64,000 nt of DNA from Saccharopolyspora spinosa NRRL 18395 (GCF_000194155.1 NZ_GL877878.1:712458-776457), one strand, 5' to 3'. Shown: positions 9,688 through 17,332, numbered from the stretch's first letter. A program made the numbers and translations. The notes: generated from the letters alone by a model not told the origin.

Positions 9688-10551
9688 TCAGTCCTTCGTC
9701 ATCGGAGAATCGCGTAGCTGGGCGATTTCGGTGGAGATCTGCACGAGCAACCGCCGAGCGTCGTCGCCTTCGACCGCGGCCTGCCACAGGCTGTCAGCGA
9801 GTCGGTTGTAAAGGGCGACATCGTCAGTGTCGTCGGTGTTGATCTCGGTGTTGACGGTCTCGACAAACGCGGTGTCGCCGATGATCCAAAAACCGCTTGC
9901 CGGGATGTGCGGCAACCGGGTGTTGAGCGGGATGATGCCGAATCGGACGGTCGCCAGCCCGCACAGCGCGATCAAGCGGTCGATCTGCGCCACCATCGTT
10001 TGCGGCGGGCAGGCGAAGTACCGCAGGGCAGACTCAGCGATGAGCAGTTCGACGTGTTTGGCCGAGTCGTAGAGCGCGTGCTGCCGTTCCAGGCGAACCT
10101 GCACGGCGGCGTCGATGTCGTGCGGCACCTGCTGCAGGGCGGCGGCCGAGCTGAATACGTGGCGGGCGTAGTCCGCGGTCTGGACGAGGCCGGGCACGAC
10201 GACGAGTTCGAACGCGCGGATCGTGCTTGCTTCGGCCTCGATTCCGCGGCTGTGCTCTTGCCGTCGCCGGTGCCCGGTCCGCAGCTGCCGTTTCCAGCTG
10301 GAGGACTCCAGCCGGATCGTCCGCAGCTCGTCGCGGAGTTCGGTAGCCGCGGGTTCCGGAACCTTGCCGAGGCGCACCCAGGTCAGCAGGTCGGCGTCGG
10401 TCGCGAGTTGTTTGCCGTTCTCGATCTTGGAGATCTTGGACGGTTGCCAACCGGCGGCGCTGGCGAACTCCCTGCCGGAGTAGCCGGCGCTCTCCCGGAG
10501 TTCGCGGAGTCGATCGCCGAATTCGAGCTTGTGCCGTTCGGGTGTGCTCAC
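9688..10551 (-). CDS. WhiJ-like XRE transcriptional regulator with DUF5753
   Basis: A 287-residue regulator. The N-terminal XRE helix-turn-helix (residues about 10-65) contains LRELRESAGYSGREFA then GWQPSKISKIENG. The C-terminal DUF5753 domain runs from about 105 to 280 (FELVVVPGLVQTADYARHVF, then FGIIPLNTRLP). Members of this WhiJ-like family pair with DUF397 proteins in actinomycete development and antibiotic control. Its DUF397 partner immediately downstream is truncated. The DUF6879 gene lies 17 bases upstream in the same direction. Starts at ATG 10551. Confidence 0.92.
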   Translation of the reverse strand: MSTPERHKLEFGDRLRELRESAGYSGREFASAAGWQPSKISKIENGKQLATDADLLTWVRLGKVPEPAATELRDELRTIRLESSSWKRQLRTGHRRRQEHSRGIEAEASTIRAFELVVVPGLVQTADYARHVFSSAAALQQVPHDIDAAVQVRLERQHALYDSAKHVELLIAESALRYFACPPQTMVAQIDRLIALCGLATVRFGIIPLNTRLPHIPASGFWIIGDTAFVETVNTEINTDDTDDVALYNRLADSLWQAAVEGDDARRLLVQISTEIAQLRDSPMTKD

Positions 10552-10568
10552 AGGTTCATCTCGTCGGG

Positions 10569-11087
10569 TCAGGGTGTCAGGACCGTTTCAAAGGGTGCCG
10601 CATGACTCCATGCGATCTCGCGCCACCTCCTGTGCTTGGCTACGGTGTCGGCGTCGTCGACGAGTTCGGCGGCGATCATGCCGTGGTCGTCGAAGTGCAT
10701 GATCGCGACCAAATCGTCGTCAAACAACCAGAAGTCGTGATCGGGCAGGTTGTGTTCGACGGCAGCGGCGGTCGACATGACGCGGATGACTTCACCCGCC
10801 GCGGCGTTGCCCGGTGCCGCGAACATCTCGAACCGCAGGTAGTCCGTCAAAGGCGCGGTGAGCACCCGCACTCGTTTGAAGCGCCGTCCCGCTGCGGTTG
10901 CCTGCCGGACGTTGGCCAGCCATTCCGTGGTGAATGACATGTCGGGCGTTTCGCCCGTGAGGAACTGCCGGAAAGCCTCGGCTTCGTGCGGTTCCCGGTA
11001 CTCGGCCTGGCATTCCCAGCGCCAGGCCGAGCGCGTGAAGGTCTCGAACAGTTGCCCGAAGTCCTCGCCGCGTACGAGCCGGGTCAT
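10569..11087 (-). CDS. DUF6879 family protein
   Basis: A 172-residue protein of the DUF6879 family, which is regularly encoded beside WhiJ-like regulators. It begins MTRLVRGEDFGQLFETF and has the conserved core EYREPHEAEAFRQFLTGE, then the C-terminal HDFWLFDDDLVAIMHFDDHG. It is soluble with no catalytic motif that I recognise. The ATG at 11087 overlaps the upstream gene's stop by one base (TGATG), so translation is probably coupled and the start is secure. Confidence 0.85.
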   Translation of the reverse strand: MTRLVRGEDFGQLFETFTRSAWRWECQAEYREPHEAEAFRQFLTGETPDMSFTTEWLANVRQATAAGRRFKRVRVLTAPLTDYLRFEMFAAPGNAAAGEVIRVMSTAAAVEHNLPDHDFWLFDDDLVAIMHFDDHGMIAAELVDDADTVAKHRRWREIAWSHAAPFETVLTP

Positions 11088-11293
11088 CACGTGTCCTTTG
11101 GCGCGAACGACAGCAGTCCGGCGGGAATCTCGACCGCGGTTTCCGTCTCCGGCATCCCCCGGGCGTGAAGTGCCGCAAGAGCTTCCACATCGTTGATCTT
11201 GTAGCCCTGCACGACGTAGGTGCCCCGGTCGGTGGCGTACAGGTTCGGGCACGAGCCGTTGATGCTGGTAGTCCCCAAGAACGTGAGCTTCAT
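11087..11293 (-). CDS. small conserved protein of the WhiJ cassette
   Basis: A 68-residue protein of unknown function that begins MKLTFLGTTSINGSCPNLYA and continues DRGTYVVQGYKINDVEAL. The single Cys and the TYVVQGYK motif are characteristic of small proteins encoded just upstream of DUF6879 genes. It is probably the first gene of a minus-strand operon with DUF6879, the XRE regulator and DUF397. A GGAGGGGTT ribosome-binding region precedes the ATG. Confidence 0.8.
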   Translation of the reverse strand: MKLTFLGTTSINGSCPNLYATDRGTYVVQGYKINDVEALAALHARGMPETETAVEIPAGLLSFAPKDT

Positions 11294-11460
11294 AACCCCT
11301 CCAGATTGTCGAAACACCGAGCATCCTGCAAGAAACTTCAGCAATCGTCAATGCACAGCCGGGTGTCGTTACTGGGCTTTACCCGGCTCGGCGTAGCGCA
11401 GCTACCCCAGACGAGCGTAGTTGCTCTAAAATTTCTTGAATTGCTTGATTTGTTGCTCGG

Positions 11461-11736
11461 ATGGACGTCACAGTGATCGCCATGACCAGCATTGGCGCGA
11501 CGTACCGGCCGCACCCCTTCCACTGGGTTCCAGCCGCCGGGCAGCGGCACGCTAGCGCTGACGAGCACCCGCCAGGCGCGTCGATCTATCCGGCTGGCAC
11601 CAAGGTCACGACGCTGTGCGAGCGCACTGTCAAGGCGGCGACCGGCGACACGGCCTGGCTGTGGGAGACGTGCCCGGACTGCAACGCGGCGGCGCGGGTG
11701 CGCGCAGGACTGTCGCCGGTGGTGGGTGCGCGATGA
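11461..11736 (+). CDS. small zinc-finger-like protein, WhiJ-cassette associated
   Basis: A 91-residue protein with Cys/His positions suggesting one zinc site: HPFHWVP and RHA near the N-terminus, then TLCERT and WETCPDCN near residues 52-74. A 16-residue shorter form from a later ATG is not excluded; ATG at 11482 is the most likely alternative. It is divergent from the WhiJ cassette and its stop overlaps the next start (ATGA, 11733-11736). The gene at 46004-46255 (RHYWLPTPK, CGQE, CLRC) has the same layout and is probably a paralogue. Confidence 0.7.
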   Translation: MDVTVIAMTSIGATYRPHPFHWVPAAGQRHASADEHPPGASIYPAGTKVTTLCERTVKAATGDTAWLWETCPDCNAAARVRAGLSPVVGAR

Positions 11737-11948
11737 GGGCGCAGGCACAACCGCAGTTGCACGAGTTGTTGGTGCGCGCGTCGGCGGTGTTGGAGGACCT
11801 CACCGACGACGTGCGCGAGCGGACCGTCCATGACGGGCAGTTTGCAGAGACCGCCGAGTTTCTTGCTGAGATTGCCGAGCTGCTGCGGGACCAGAACGCG
11901 ACCTATGTTCCGCCGCGCGTGATCGACGGCGAGAGGGCAGGCCGATGA
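11733..11948 (+). CDS. small helical hypothetical protein
   Basis: A 71-residue soluble, mostly helical protein (QLHELLVRASAVLEDLTDDV, then FLAEIAELLRDQNATYVP). It is translationally coupled on both sides by 4-base ATGA overlaps, which fixes the start and shows it belongs to a three-gene operon. I recognise no family. The paralogous cassette near 46 kb has no counterpart of this gene. Confidence 0.75.
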   Translation: MRAQAQPQLHELLVRASAVLEDLTDDVRERTVHDGQFAETAEFLAEIAELLRDQNATYVPPRVIDGERAGR

Positions 11949-12295
11949 CTGCCGTGTTGATCGCGACGAGTCTGCTCGGCGTCGGGGGGCTCGCCCTGTG
12001 GGCGACGTTCTACTACGCCCCGGCGCGCCACGCCGGTAGCGGCGAAGGCGCGTTGACGGTCGCCTACTTGGTCGCGAGCGTCGAAGCTGAAACCCGTGGC
12101 GGCGGGCGGCATCGGTTGCGTGAACCGCTGGTGATCCGCGGCGACCTCGCCGACGGTGACGAGCTCGCCACCGAGGAAACCAGGATGCTGCCGCCGATCG
12201 ATTCCGGTCTGCCAGTCGATGATCCTGAGGCGATGGCCCGGCATCCCGGCATGGTGCGGCGTCTTTATGCCGCGCTGCGCGACCTCGCTACCTGA
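11945..12295 (+). CDS. small membrane-anchored protein, WhiJ-cassette associated
   Basis: A 116-residue protein with one N-terminal transmembrane segment (VLIATSLLGVGGLALWATFY) followed by a cytoplasmic domain with HAGSGEGALTVAYL, EAETRGGGRHRLREP and a C-terminal helix. The gene at 45669-46007 on the minus strand shares this exact architecture (HAGGGEGALTVRYL, EAETSSGGRHRLREP), so they are paralogues. Third gene of an overlapping operon. The function is unknown. Confidence 0.8.
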   Translation: MTAVLIATSLLGVGGLALWATFYYAPARHAGSGEGALTVAYLVASVEAETRGGGRHRLREPLVIRGDLADGDELATEETRMLPPIDSGLPVDDPEAMARHPGMVRRLYAALRDLAT

Positions 12296-12544
12296 TCCCG
12301 GTGGGGACGCCGCCGCCTTCCCCCGACCGGCATCCGCACCGTCACCACTTGCCCCATCGGCACCGACCCCCCAGCGGTGGCCGGGCACATCGAATGGTCG
12401 GGCGGTGGAAGCCCCCCGACGCCGTCAGGCCATTCCCCCGAACTCCGGTGCGGCATGGCCCCGTCTCGGCGGCCGTATCGCGGCCGACGGCGGCAGTGCG
12501 CCGCAACCGGCCACGACCGCGCCGGGGAACCCTTTATCGAACTA

Positions 12545-12847
12545 CTATCGAGAACGGTCGATCCGTGTCGGCTCCGTGCCTGCGATCCGGACTGCCGTCA
12601 GACGGCCGTCCTCCCGCCGATAGCACACGTACAACGTGTACCGGCCGCCTTCGGCAAGGTTGTCTTGTGCCCACGCGATGGCTTGGTGCACGTCGCACTC
12701 TTTGAGCTCGTAGGCGTAGTTCCACCACCCAACCCGTTCTGGAGGAACGTGGACGTTCGGGAAGGGCTGCGACCACATGTACACCCGGAAAACAGGGTGG
12801 TCATCCTCGATTGTCACGTCCCGCTCATCGACGGGGTTGACCTCCAT
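12545..12847 (-). CDS. hypothetical protein
   Basis: A 100-residue soluble protein with no recognised family. It is Trp/Tyr-rich in the middle (FRVYMWSQPFPNVHVPPE, then GWWNYAYELKECDVHQAI). It ends with a beta-rich stretch (RYTLYVCYRREDGRLTAVRI) that resembles small actinobacterial proteins found beside DNA-binding regulators. ATG start with GGAGG seven bases upstream. It is 18 bases downstream of the secreted protein gene, probably cotranscribed. Confidence 0.7.
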   Translation of the reverse strand: MEVNPVDERDVTIEDDHPVFRVYMWSQPFPNVHVPPERVGWWNYAYELKECDVHQAIAWAQDNLAEGGRYTLYVCYRREDGRLTAVRIAGTEPTRIDRSR

Positions 12848-12865
12848 GATCGCAACCTCCTTAAG

Positions 12866-13411
12866 CTACGGCGTGGTCACAGGAACCAACGGAGTGTCCC
12901 CATTGCCGATCGGGCCCTGAATCGGCGCCACGAAACCAGCTTCGTATCCACCTGTGTACCAGTGAGACCCCAACACAGGCGGTTGCCCTTGCGCGGGCGT
13001 GTAATAGGTCGCCTCCCCGGGGACTGGAACGCGCTGGGTCTGACTGGACACCGAGCGCGGTTCAACTGGCGCAGGCGGAGGTGGCGGCCCGGCCGGGTCT
13101 CCAGGCACGAATCCGAGGACACCGTTGACGTGAATGTCCGGCGGAGCTCCTTGTCCGTCGCACTTGACCCGAACCTTGAACAGCACACTCCCCGCCCGAG
13201 GCGGCGGGGAGTAGTGCGGGTATTCGACTCCGCTGCTGCACGCGACATCGGCCGCTCCGCCGGTGTCGCCGACGACAGAGACCAGGTGACCATCTGCGTC
13301 GTAGTTTCGTAGCACGTACGTGGTGGGGTCCTGGTCTGCTGTCGAAATCCCACTGGACACCAGCAGCCCGACTCCGGCGGCCAGTGCGGCACGATGAATC
13401 CGTGTGAACAT
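12866..13411 (-). CDS. secreted hypothetical protein
   Basis: A 181-residue protein with a Sec signal peptide (RIHRAALAAGVGLLVSSG, then ISTADQD, with cleavage probably after STA). The mature part has two Cys (about residues 58 and 84) that could form a disulfide, a Pro-rich linker (PAGPPPPPAPVEP) and a Tyr/Gly-rich tail. Probably exported. No family is recognised. It is the upstream gene of a two-gene minus-strand unit with the 100-residue protein. Confidence 0.7.
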   Translation of the reverse strand: MFTRIHRAALAAGVGLLVSSGISTADQDPTTYVLRNYDADGHLVSVVGDTGGAADVACSSGVEYPHYSPPPRAGSVLFKVRVKCDGQGAPPDIHVNGVLGFVPGDPAGPPPPPAPVEPRSVSSQTQRVPVPGEATYYTPAQGQPPVLGSHWYTGGYEAGFVAPIQGPIGNGDTPLVPVTTP

Positions 13412-13847
13412 GTCACAGGACCATAATGATCACCGCTAGTGCTTCACTAAACGCTCATTAACCTCGTGCTTGCTAGCCGGACGTTCGAAGCGAGGTCACG
13501 CCGTTCTCGTCGGTGAACAAATTCCCCACCGTAGCACGGAAAGCCCATGTGCTTTCCTAGATCCAGTTCGGGGAATGGGTTTTCCAACCGGTCGTCGAAC
13601 TCTCGCGGGAGTCGAACTTGCCTGGAAGAACACCGCGACCAAACCCGCCTACCAGTGGGGGCGGGTCGAGCAAGGGCTACCGGCGGATCGCGGGCTTCGA
13701 GCTGGAGAGTCCGGGTCGGTTCCAGCCGGCATGAGTCCTTCTTTGTTTGAGAGCAACACGAAACAGGCCCGTCCCTAGGAAGCGAGACGGGCTCGTTCAT
13801 GCGTTGCTGAGATCTCGAGCGCGAAGGTGCACTCCGTACGGAAGCCC
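13412..13847. other. intergenic region with no convincing gene
   Basis: This 436-base gap has open frames on both strands, but none has family sequence, a good start or a codon bias like its neighbours. Codon-like residues such as MGFPTGRRTLAGVELAWKN at 13570-13620 suggest a decayed gene that I cannot identify. Near its end, 13768-13793 forms a short hairpin (GCCCGTC pairing with GACGGGC) that could terminate the lipoprotein transcript coming from the right. Confidence 0.4.
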
Positions 13848-14393
13848 TTACTTGGGGAGCCGCGATTCGACCTTGCTCGCCGCCTTCTCAGCCTCACCGC
13901 ACGGATCTGCGACCGAATCCGCCATGATTCCCGTCACCGTGAAAAGAACGACGCCGCCACCTGCGTCAACCACTACTGAGCAACCGCCCTGGTTGCTGGC
14001 ACCTGCTTCGACACCACGCGCAGCATTCCGGCCGTTGATGTTGAACTTATCGTACCTGTCCCAATGGCCACTGGTTTCGTACTTGTCGACGGTGTGCTCC
14101 GGGCTTTTGTACAGGGTGAGAAGGATCTTCTCGCCCTCGTAAGAACAGCCTGGTTCAGACTTGATTTCCTCGACCTTCTCGCCAGGCCCGCTGACACCGG
14201 CTCCGCTCAAGTCCTGCGGAGTGAGGAACGCACACGGGTCGAAGTTTTTCAAGCCGGATGCCTCAGCCTGAGTCGTGGGGGCTTCCTGACTTGCGTTGCC
14301 GTTATGCGGAGTCCCGCCAGCAGAGCAGGCGGCAAGGCCGAGCAGTGCCACGCCTGCGACGGCCGAGATCAACGAGCGGGAAAGTCGGGTCAC
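13848..14393 (-). CDS. DUF3558 lipoprotein
   Basis: A 181-residue surface lipoprotein of the DUF3558 family. A signal peptide with lipobox (LLGLAACSAG) leads to a linker and then the DUF3558 core with FDPCAFLTPQDL, PGCSYEGE and ADPCGEAEK, whose Cys residues probably form disulfides. Three more members lie at 41148, 42108 and 44531. The GTG start overlaps the stop of the PE-like remnant upstream (14390-14393), the same coupling seen in the other three copies. Confidence 0.88.
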   Translation of the reverse strand: MTRLSRSLISAVAGVALLGLAACSAGGTPHNGNASQEAPTTQAEASGLKNFDPCAFLTPQDLSGAGVSGPGEKVEEIKSEPGCSYEGEKILLTLYKSPEHTVDKYETSGHWDRYDKFNINGRNAARGVEAGASNQGGCSVVVDAGGGVVLFTVTGIMADSVADPCGEAEKAASKVESRLPK

Positions 14394-14560
14394 TGGATAC
14401 CTCGCTGCAAGTCCTGGGCGATCTGATCGTCGGTCGAACGGTAGTCCTTCGCCGCAGCCCGGAACGCATCCGCCTGCGCCTGGAGTTCTTTCTGCATCAT
14501 GCGGATCAGCTCGATCGCGCCGGCACCGGGCGCATTCGCCTTGTCTTCAAAGGGGTTCGT
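14390..14560 (-). pseudogene. 3' remnant of a PE-like/ESX-associated small protein
   Basis: The last 50 or so codons encode NAPGAGAIELIRMMQKELQA then QADAFRAAAKDYRSTDDQIA. This is an amphipathic helix typical of the C-terminus of actinobacterial PE/WXG100-like proteins encoded in front of DUF3558 lipoproteins. Upstream of about 14560 the sequence changes to Arg/Pro-rich residues without family character, and no start codon fits, so the 5' half is lost. Confidence 0.6.
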
Positions 14561-14652
14561 TGTGGACAGTCGGTGAAGTTGAGGGACGGGGGTGGTGGTT
14601 CCGGTGCGGGTGCCGGTCGGGGGGCGTGAAACTGCGGCACCCGCACCAGGTC

Positions 14653-14949
14653 TTAGGGGTGGAGTGCTCGGTTGGTGGCGCAGTTGTGACAGCCGACAGC
14701 GAAGATGCGGCGGCACTTGGTGGCGCTGCTTGTGGTGATCAGGCGGCCACCGGCTGTCCGGTTCTTGCTGTGCTGGTGGCGTTCGTGTGTGACGCCGTGG
14801 TCATCGGTCGATGTGTCGGCATGGCCGCTGCCTGAACGGGTTTCGGTGGTGTCGGTGAACAATGCGACGGGGGAGGTTGCCTGCGGGATGCGGTGTCTGC
14901 CGGGTGTGGGTTTGCGGAGTCCGGCGCGTGTGGTCGTGGTCGTGGTCAT
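14653..14949 (-). CDS. small His/Cys-containing protein, last of four-gene operon
   Basis: A 98-residue basic protein with HERHQHSKN in the middle and CRRIFAVGCHNC near the C-terminus, which could bind zinc. The Thr-rich N-terminus has low complexity. Its start overlaps the stop of the upstream gene by four bases (14946-14949), the main reason for calling it. No known family. Confidence 0.5.
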   Translation of the reverse strand: MTTTTTTRAGLRKPTPGRHRIPQATSPVALFTDTTETRSGSGHADTSTDDHGVTHERHQHSKNRTAGGRLITTSSATKCRRIFAVGCHNCATNRALHP

Positions 14950-15221
14950 CGGGCGGATGCGTTTCTGAGTTGTCGGGCGAGTTCGCCTGGGCAGAACGAA
15001 CAGGGCGAGGGCTCCTGGCGGCTTGGATCCCGTGGGTGGAGGCTGGTCAAGGGAACGCCGCAGAGTGCCTTGGTTGCTCCGCTTTGGATCCAGTGGCTGA
15101 CGCTGTTGAGGCTGACCAGCTCCCGGTATTTTGCGGCGGGTCCCGGTCCGGTTCCGCAGAGCGCGCTTCGCTTTCCGGATTCGTCGAGGCCGTAGACGTG
15201 GCTGTATTCGTCGTTGCTCAC
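14946..15221 (-). CDS. small zinc-ribbon-like protein
   Basis: A 91-residue protein (starts MSNDEYSHVYGLDESGKRSA). It has a CGVP motif followed about 22 residues later by CSFC, a spacing that recurs in several small genes of this window (CGRM...CWQC, CGVL...CSWC). Probably a single zinc-binding ribbon. Coupled to its neighbours by ATGA overlaps on both sides. The role is unknown; proximity to XRE regulators suggests accessory or plasmid-like functions. Confidence 0.65.
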   Translation of the reverse strand: MSNDEYSHVYGLDESGKRSALCGTGPGPAAKYRELVSLNSVSHWIQSGATKALCGVPLTSLHPRDPSRQEPSPCSFCPGELARQLRNASAR

Positions 15222-15418
15222 TGGGCGGTCACCGCCTGGGCGGTCTCCTGGTCGGTAGCCTCCTGGTCCGGGTTTTCGTCTGCGGCCAGCCAGGTCGGGC
15301 CGTGGGCATCACGTTCGTGCTGGCCGACGACTTTGGCGTCCGGGTCGGTGTATAGGCAGCGTTCGGCGGAGCATCGCCATTCGGTGATGTGCTCGGGCGT
15401 GAAAGTTCGGCGCGGCAT
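15218..15418 (-). CDS. small C2H2-type zinc-finger protein
   Basis: A 66-residue protein with WRCSAERCLYTDPDAK and GQHERDAHG. These give a Cys-x4-Cys...His-x4-His arrangement like a C2H2 finger, followed by an acidic tail. It begins seven bases after the previous gene and overlaps the next by four. Similar small proteins occur on actinomycete integrative elements, which fits the recombinase relic downstream at 17.2 kb (inference). Confidence 0.65.
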   Translation of the reverse strand: MPRRTFTPEHITEWRCSAERCLYTDPDAKVVGQHERDAHGPTWLAADENPDQEATDQETAQAVTAQ

Positions 15419-15425
15419 TGTGGCC

Positions 15426-15623
15426 TCACAATCGCGGTTGGGTTGGTGTCGGCGGGAAGGCGAGTTCGGAGGGTGGCCAGCACTGCCAGCAGTTCCCGGC
15501 GGTCGTGGTACCGGCGTCGGGAATGGCGATCATGCGTCCGCAGCGCGTGGTGTAGGCGTCGGAGTGTGAACGGGCGTGGCGTACTCCCGTCCAGTCGACC
15601 CACGTCGAAACCGGGGTGGCCAT
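15426..15623 (-). CDS. small zinc-ribbon-like protein, first of four-gene operon
   Basis: A 65-residue protein beginning MATPVSTWVDWTGVRHA, with TTRCGRMIAI and GNCWQCWP forming a Cys-x16-Cys-x2-Cys ribbon. A competing frame starting at 15666 lacks these Cys residues and is less convincing. It leads a four-gene minus-strand operon and is divergent from the XRE/TPR regulator, with a palindrome between them. Confidence 0.6.
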   Translation of the reverse strand: MATPVSTWVDWTGVRHARSHSDAYTTRCGRMIAIPDAGTTTAGNCWQCWPPSELAFPPTPTQPRL

Positions 15624-15681
15624 AGCGCTTAACCGCCGGCCCGAAGCTGGGAATGAATGACGACATGATCGAACGATCTCC

Positions 15682-15699
15682 TGTAATCGGCTGATTACA
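15682..15699. promoter_or_regulatory. palindromic operator candidate
   Basis: TGTAATC and GATTACA are separated by four bases, a perfect 7-bp inverted repeat. It lies 59 bases before the small-gene operon start and 101 bases before the regulator start. It is the obvious binding site for the divergently encoded XRE protein. Confidence 0.5.
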
Positions 15700-15800
15700 A
15701 AAGGTCACCGGCTAGCGGTCTGTGGTCGTCTGGCAGATGTCCGGGCGGCGTCTGGCGTCAGTGGGGTGACACGCCGAGTGGACGTGGGGAGACTGGGCAC

Positions 15801-17051
15801 GTGGGAAACAGACTCCGCGAGTTCCGCACAGCGCGCCGCTGGCGTCAGCGGGACCTCGCCGACCAGGTCGAGCTGCTGTCCCGGCGAGTATTGAACGAGA
15901 CCCTGAGCGTCACCGAGCGCACGGTGAGCCGTTGGGAAGGGGGCGACGATCCGTCGCCGCCTGCGCAGCGAGTCCTGGCGGTAGTTTTTGAGACCACTCC
16001 CGACGAGTTGGGGTTTTCCACGCCGACGCCAGGATTGATCGCCGCGAGCGGGTTAAATCTCACAAATGGCTCTGACATTGGGGAATCGGACGTTGTCGAT
16101 GCGTTCGAATTGGTTGTCCGGCTCACCCGTTCGGATGCGTCCGACGCGACGCTGACGATGCTTGCTCGGAGGGTGGATCGGCTGTGTCGGGACTATCCGG
16201 TGCGTAGCGCTGGTGACTTGCTCGCCGAGTCTCGCCGCTGGCTAGACCGGACACTCGCCATGACTGAACGTCGCCTCACACTGACTCAGCACCGCGAAAC
16301 ACTCGTGCAGGCTGGATGGTTGTCAGCGCTGGTCGCGTGTCTTACCTACGACATTGGCGACTCGTTCGGGGCTGAGACCTGGCGCGAGGCAACGGCGGAG
16401 CTTGGGCGGGAGACCGGTCATGCCGAACTGATTGGTTGGTCATACGAGATCGCGGCGTGGATGGCGCTGACTTCTAGTCGACCGGCCGATGCTGCCGACT
16501 ACGCGGCAGCAGGACAGGAAATCGACAGAACTTCGTGCGTGAGCGTCCAACTTGCTGCTCAGCAAGCGCGCGCCCTCGCGTTAATGGGAGATCGCGCCGG
16601 TGCCGAAGCTGCAATGGCACGGGGCCGGGCAACTCTGACGCACTTGCCTAGCCCTGCGGATCCTGAACACCACTTCGTGGTCGACCCTGCCAAAGCGGAC
16701 TTCTACGCCGTCGATGTGTACCGCATGTTGGACATGCGGGAGGCGGCCACCGAGTACGCCGACCGAGTGATCGACTACTGCGAACGTCCGGACGGCACGA
16801 TTCGCTCCCCAATGCGGCGAAGTGAGGCGCTGTTGACGCTCGGCACAGTCGCGGCCCGTAATGGCGAACTCGACGCCGCAGTCAGTCGCGGTTTGGATGC
16901 GTTTGGTGACCCTCGCAAGTGTCTTCCGTCGCTGCTGACGGTGGCCGCTGATCTAGACACCGAGCTGCGGCCACACCGCCATGAGCCAATCGTGACGCGG
17001 TGGCAAGACGCACTAACCACTGTGCGGGCACCACTCGCCCTGGAACCCTGA
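15801..17051 (+). CDS. XRE-family regulator with TPR-like sensor domain
   Basis: A 416-residue protein. The N-terminal XRE domain (about 1-75; LREFRTARRWRQRDLADQVE, then SVTERTVSRWEGG) has an unusually long loop between recognition helices. It is followed by about 320 residues of helical repeats of TPR type (for example WLSALVACLTYDIGDSFGAE and AALTLGTVAARNGELDAAVS-like units), as in peptide-sensing regulators. It probably controls the divergent small-gene operon. A strong hairpin terminator follows the stop. GTG start. Confidence 0.85.
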   Translation: MGNRLREFRTARRWRQRDLADQVELLSRRVLNETLSVTERTVSRWEGGDDPSPPAQRVLAVVFETTPDELGFSTPTPGLIAASGLNLTNGSDIGESDVVDAFELVVRLTRSDASDATLTMLARRVDRLCRDYPVRSAGDLLAESRRWLDRTLAMTERRLTLTQHRETLVQAGWLSALVACLTYDIGDSFGAETWREATAELGRETGHAELIGWSYEIAAWMALTSSRPADAADYAAAGQEIDRTSCVSVQLAAQQARALALMGDRAGAEAAMARGRATLTHLPSPADPEHHFVVDPAKADFYAVDVYRMLDMREAATEYADRVIDYCERPDGTIRSPMRRSEALLTLGTVAARNGELDAAVSRGLDAFGDPRKCLPSLLTVAADLDTELRPHRHEPIVTRWQDALTTVRAPLALEP

Positions 17052-17103
17052 TTGGCAACCGGGGCACTCAAGATCTGGCGGCATGTTTGCTGGGCGTTGT
17101 TCT

Positions 17104-17144
17104 GAACGGCCGGTCGGTGGGCAAACGCTCCCGACCGGCCGTTC
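17104..17144 (+). terminator. strong hairpin terminator
   Basis: A perfect 14-bp stem (GAACGGCCGGTCGG with CCGACCGGCCGTTC) and a 13-base loop lie 52 bases after the XRE/TPR regulator stop. The following T-tract is weak, as usual in high-GC actinomycetes. Confidence 0.75.
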
Positions 17145-17241
17145 GCATTTGTCGGTCCGCGGTGCCGGATTCATCCTTTAAGCGGTTGCATCTTGGCTGT
17201 TTAGTCGATTTTTAGTGGTTGTCTAGTGTAGACGCTTTTAG

Positions 17242-17301
17242 CGTGGAGCTCGCGAGTACCTGGGTCACAAAGATCCCGGCTTCACCCTGCGCGACGCATA
17301 C
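17242..17301 (+). pseudogene. C-terminal remnant of a tyrosine recombinase
   Basis: Twenty codons encode REYLGHKDPGFTLRDAY. This matches the conserved C-terminal motif of phage/ICE integrases (EYLGHxDPGFTLRTYTH), which holds the box II His region just before the catalytic Tyr. The Tyr-containing THL motif has been lost and the frame runs on into the GntR region. An integrated element probably once ended here. Confidence 0.6.
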
Positions 17302-17332
17302 GCTCCCAAAGGTGCCCTTTGCTCGTCAAAGA

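Noticed and set aside
13540-13740. Possible tRNA-like or endonuclease-like sequence
   Set aside because: A partial TTCGAA-type string and a few hairpins exist, but no cloverleaf can be built and no protein family is recognisable.
15229-15666. Alternative small gene starting MSSFIPSFGPAVKRYGH
   Set aside because: It overlaps two Cys-ribbon frames and becomes Arg/His-rich without motifs. The 65- and 66-residue frames have zinc-ligand patterns and better coupling.
17221-17233. GTCTAGTGTAGAC palindrome as the operator of the GntR gene at 17333-17689
   Set aside because: It lies downstream of that gene's 3' end, not at its promoter, and next to recombinase debris. I cannot link it to regulation.
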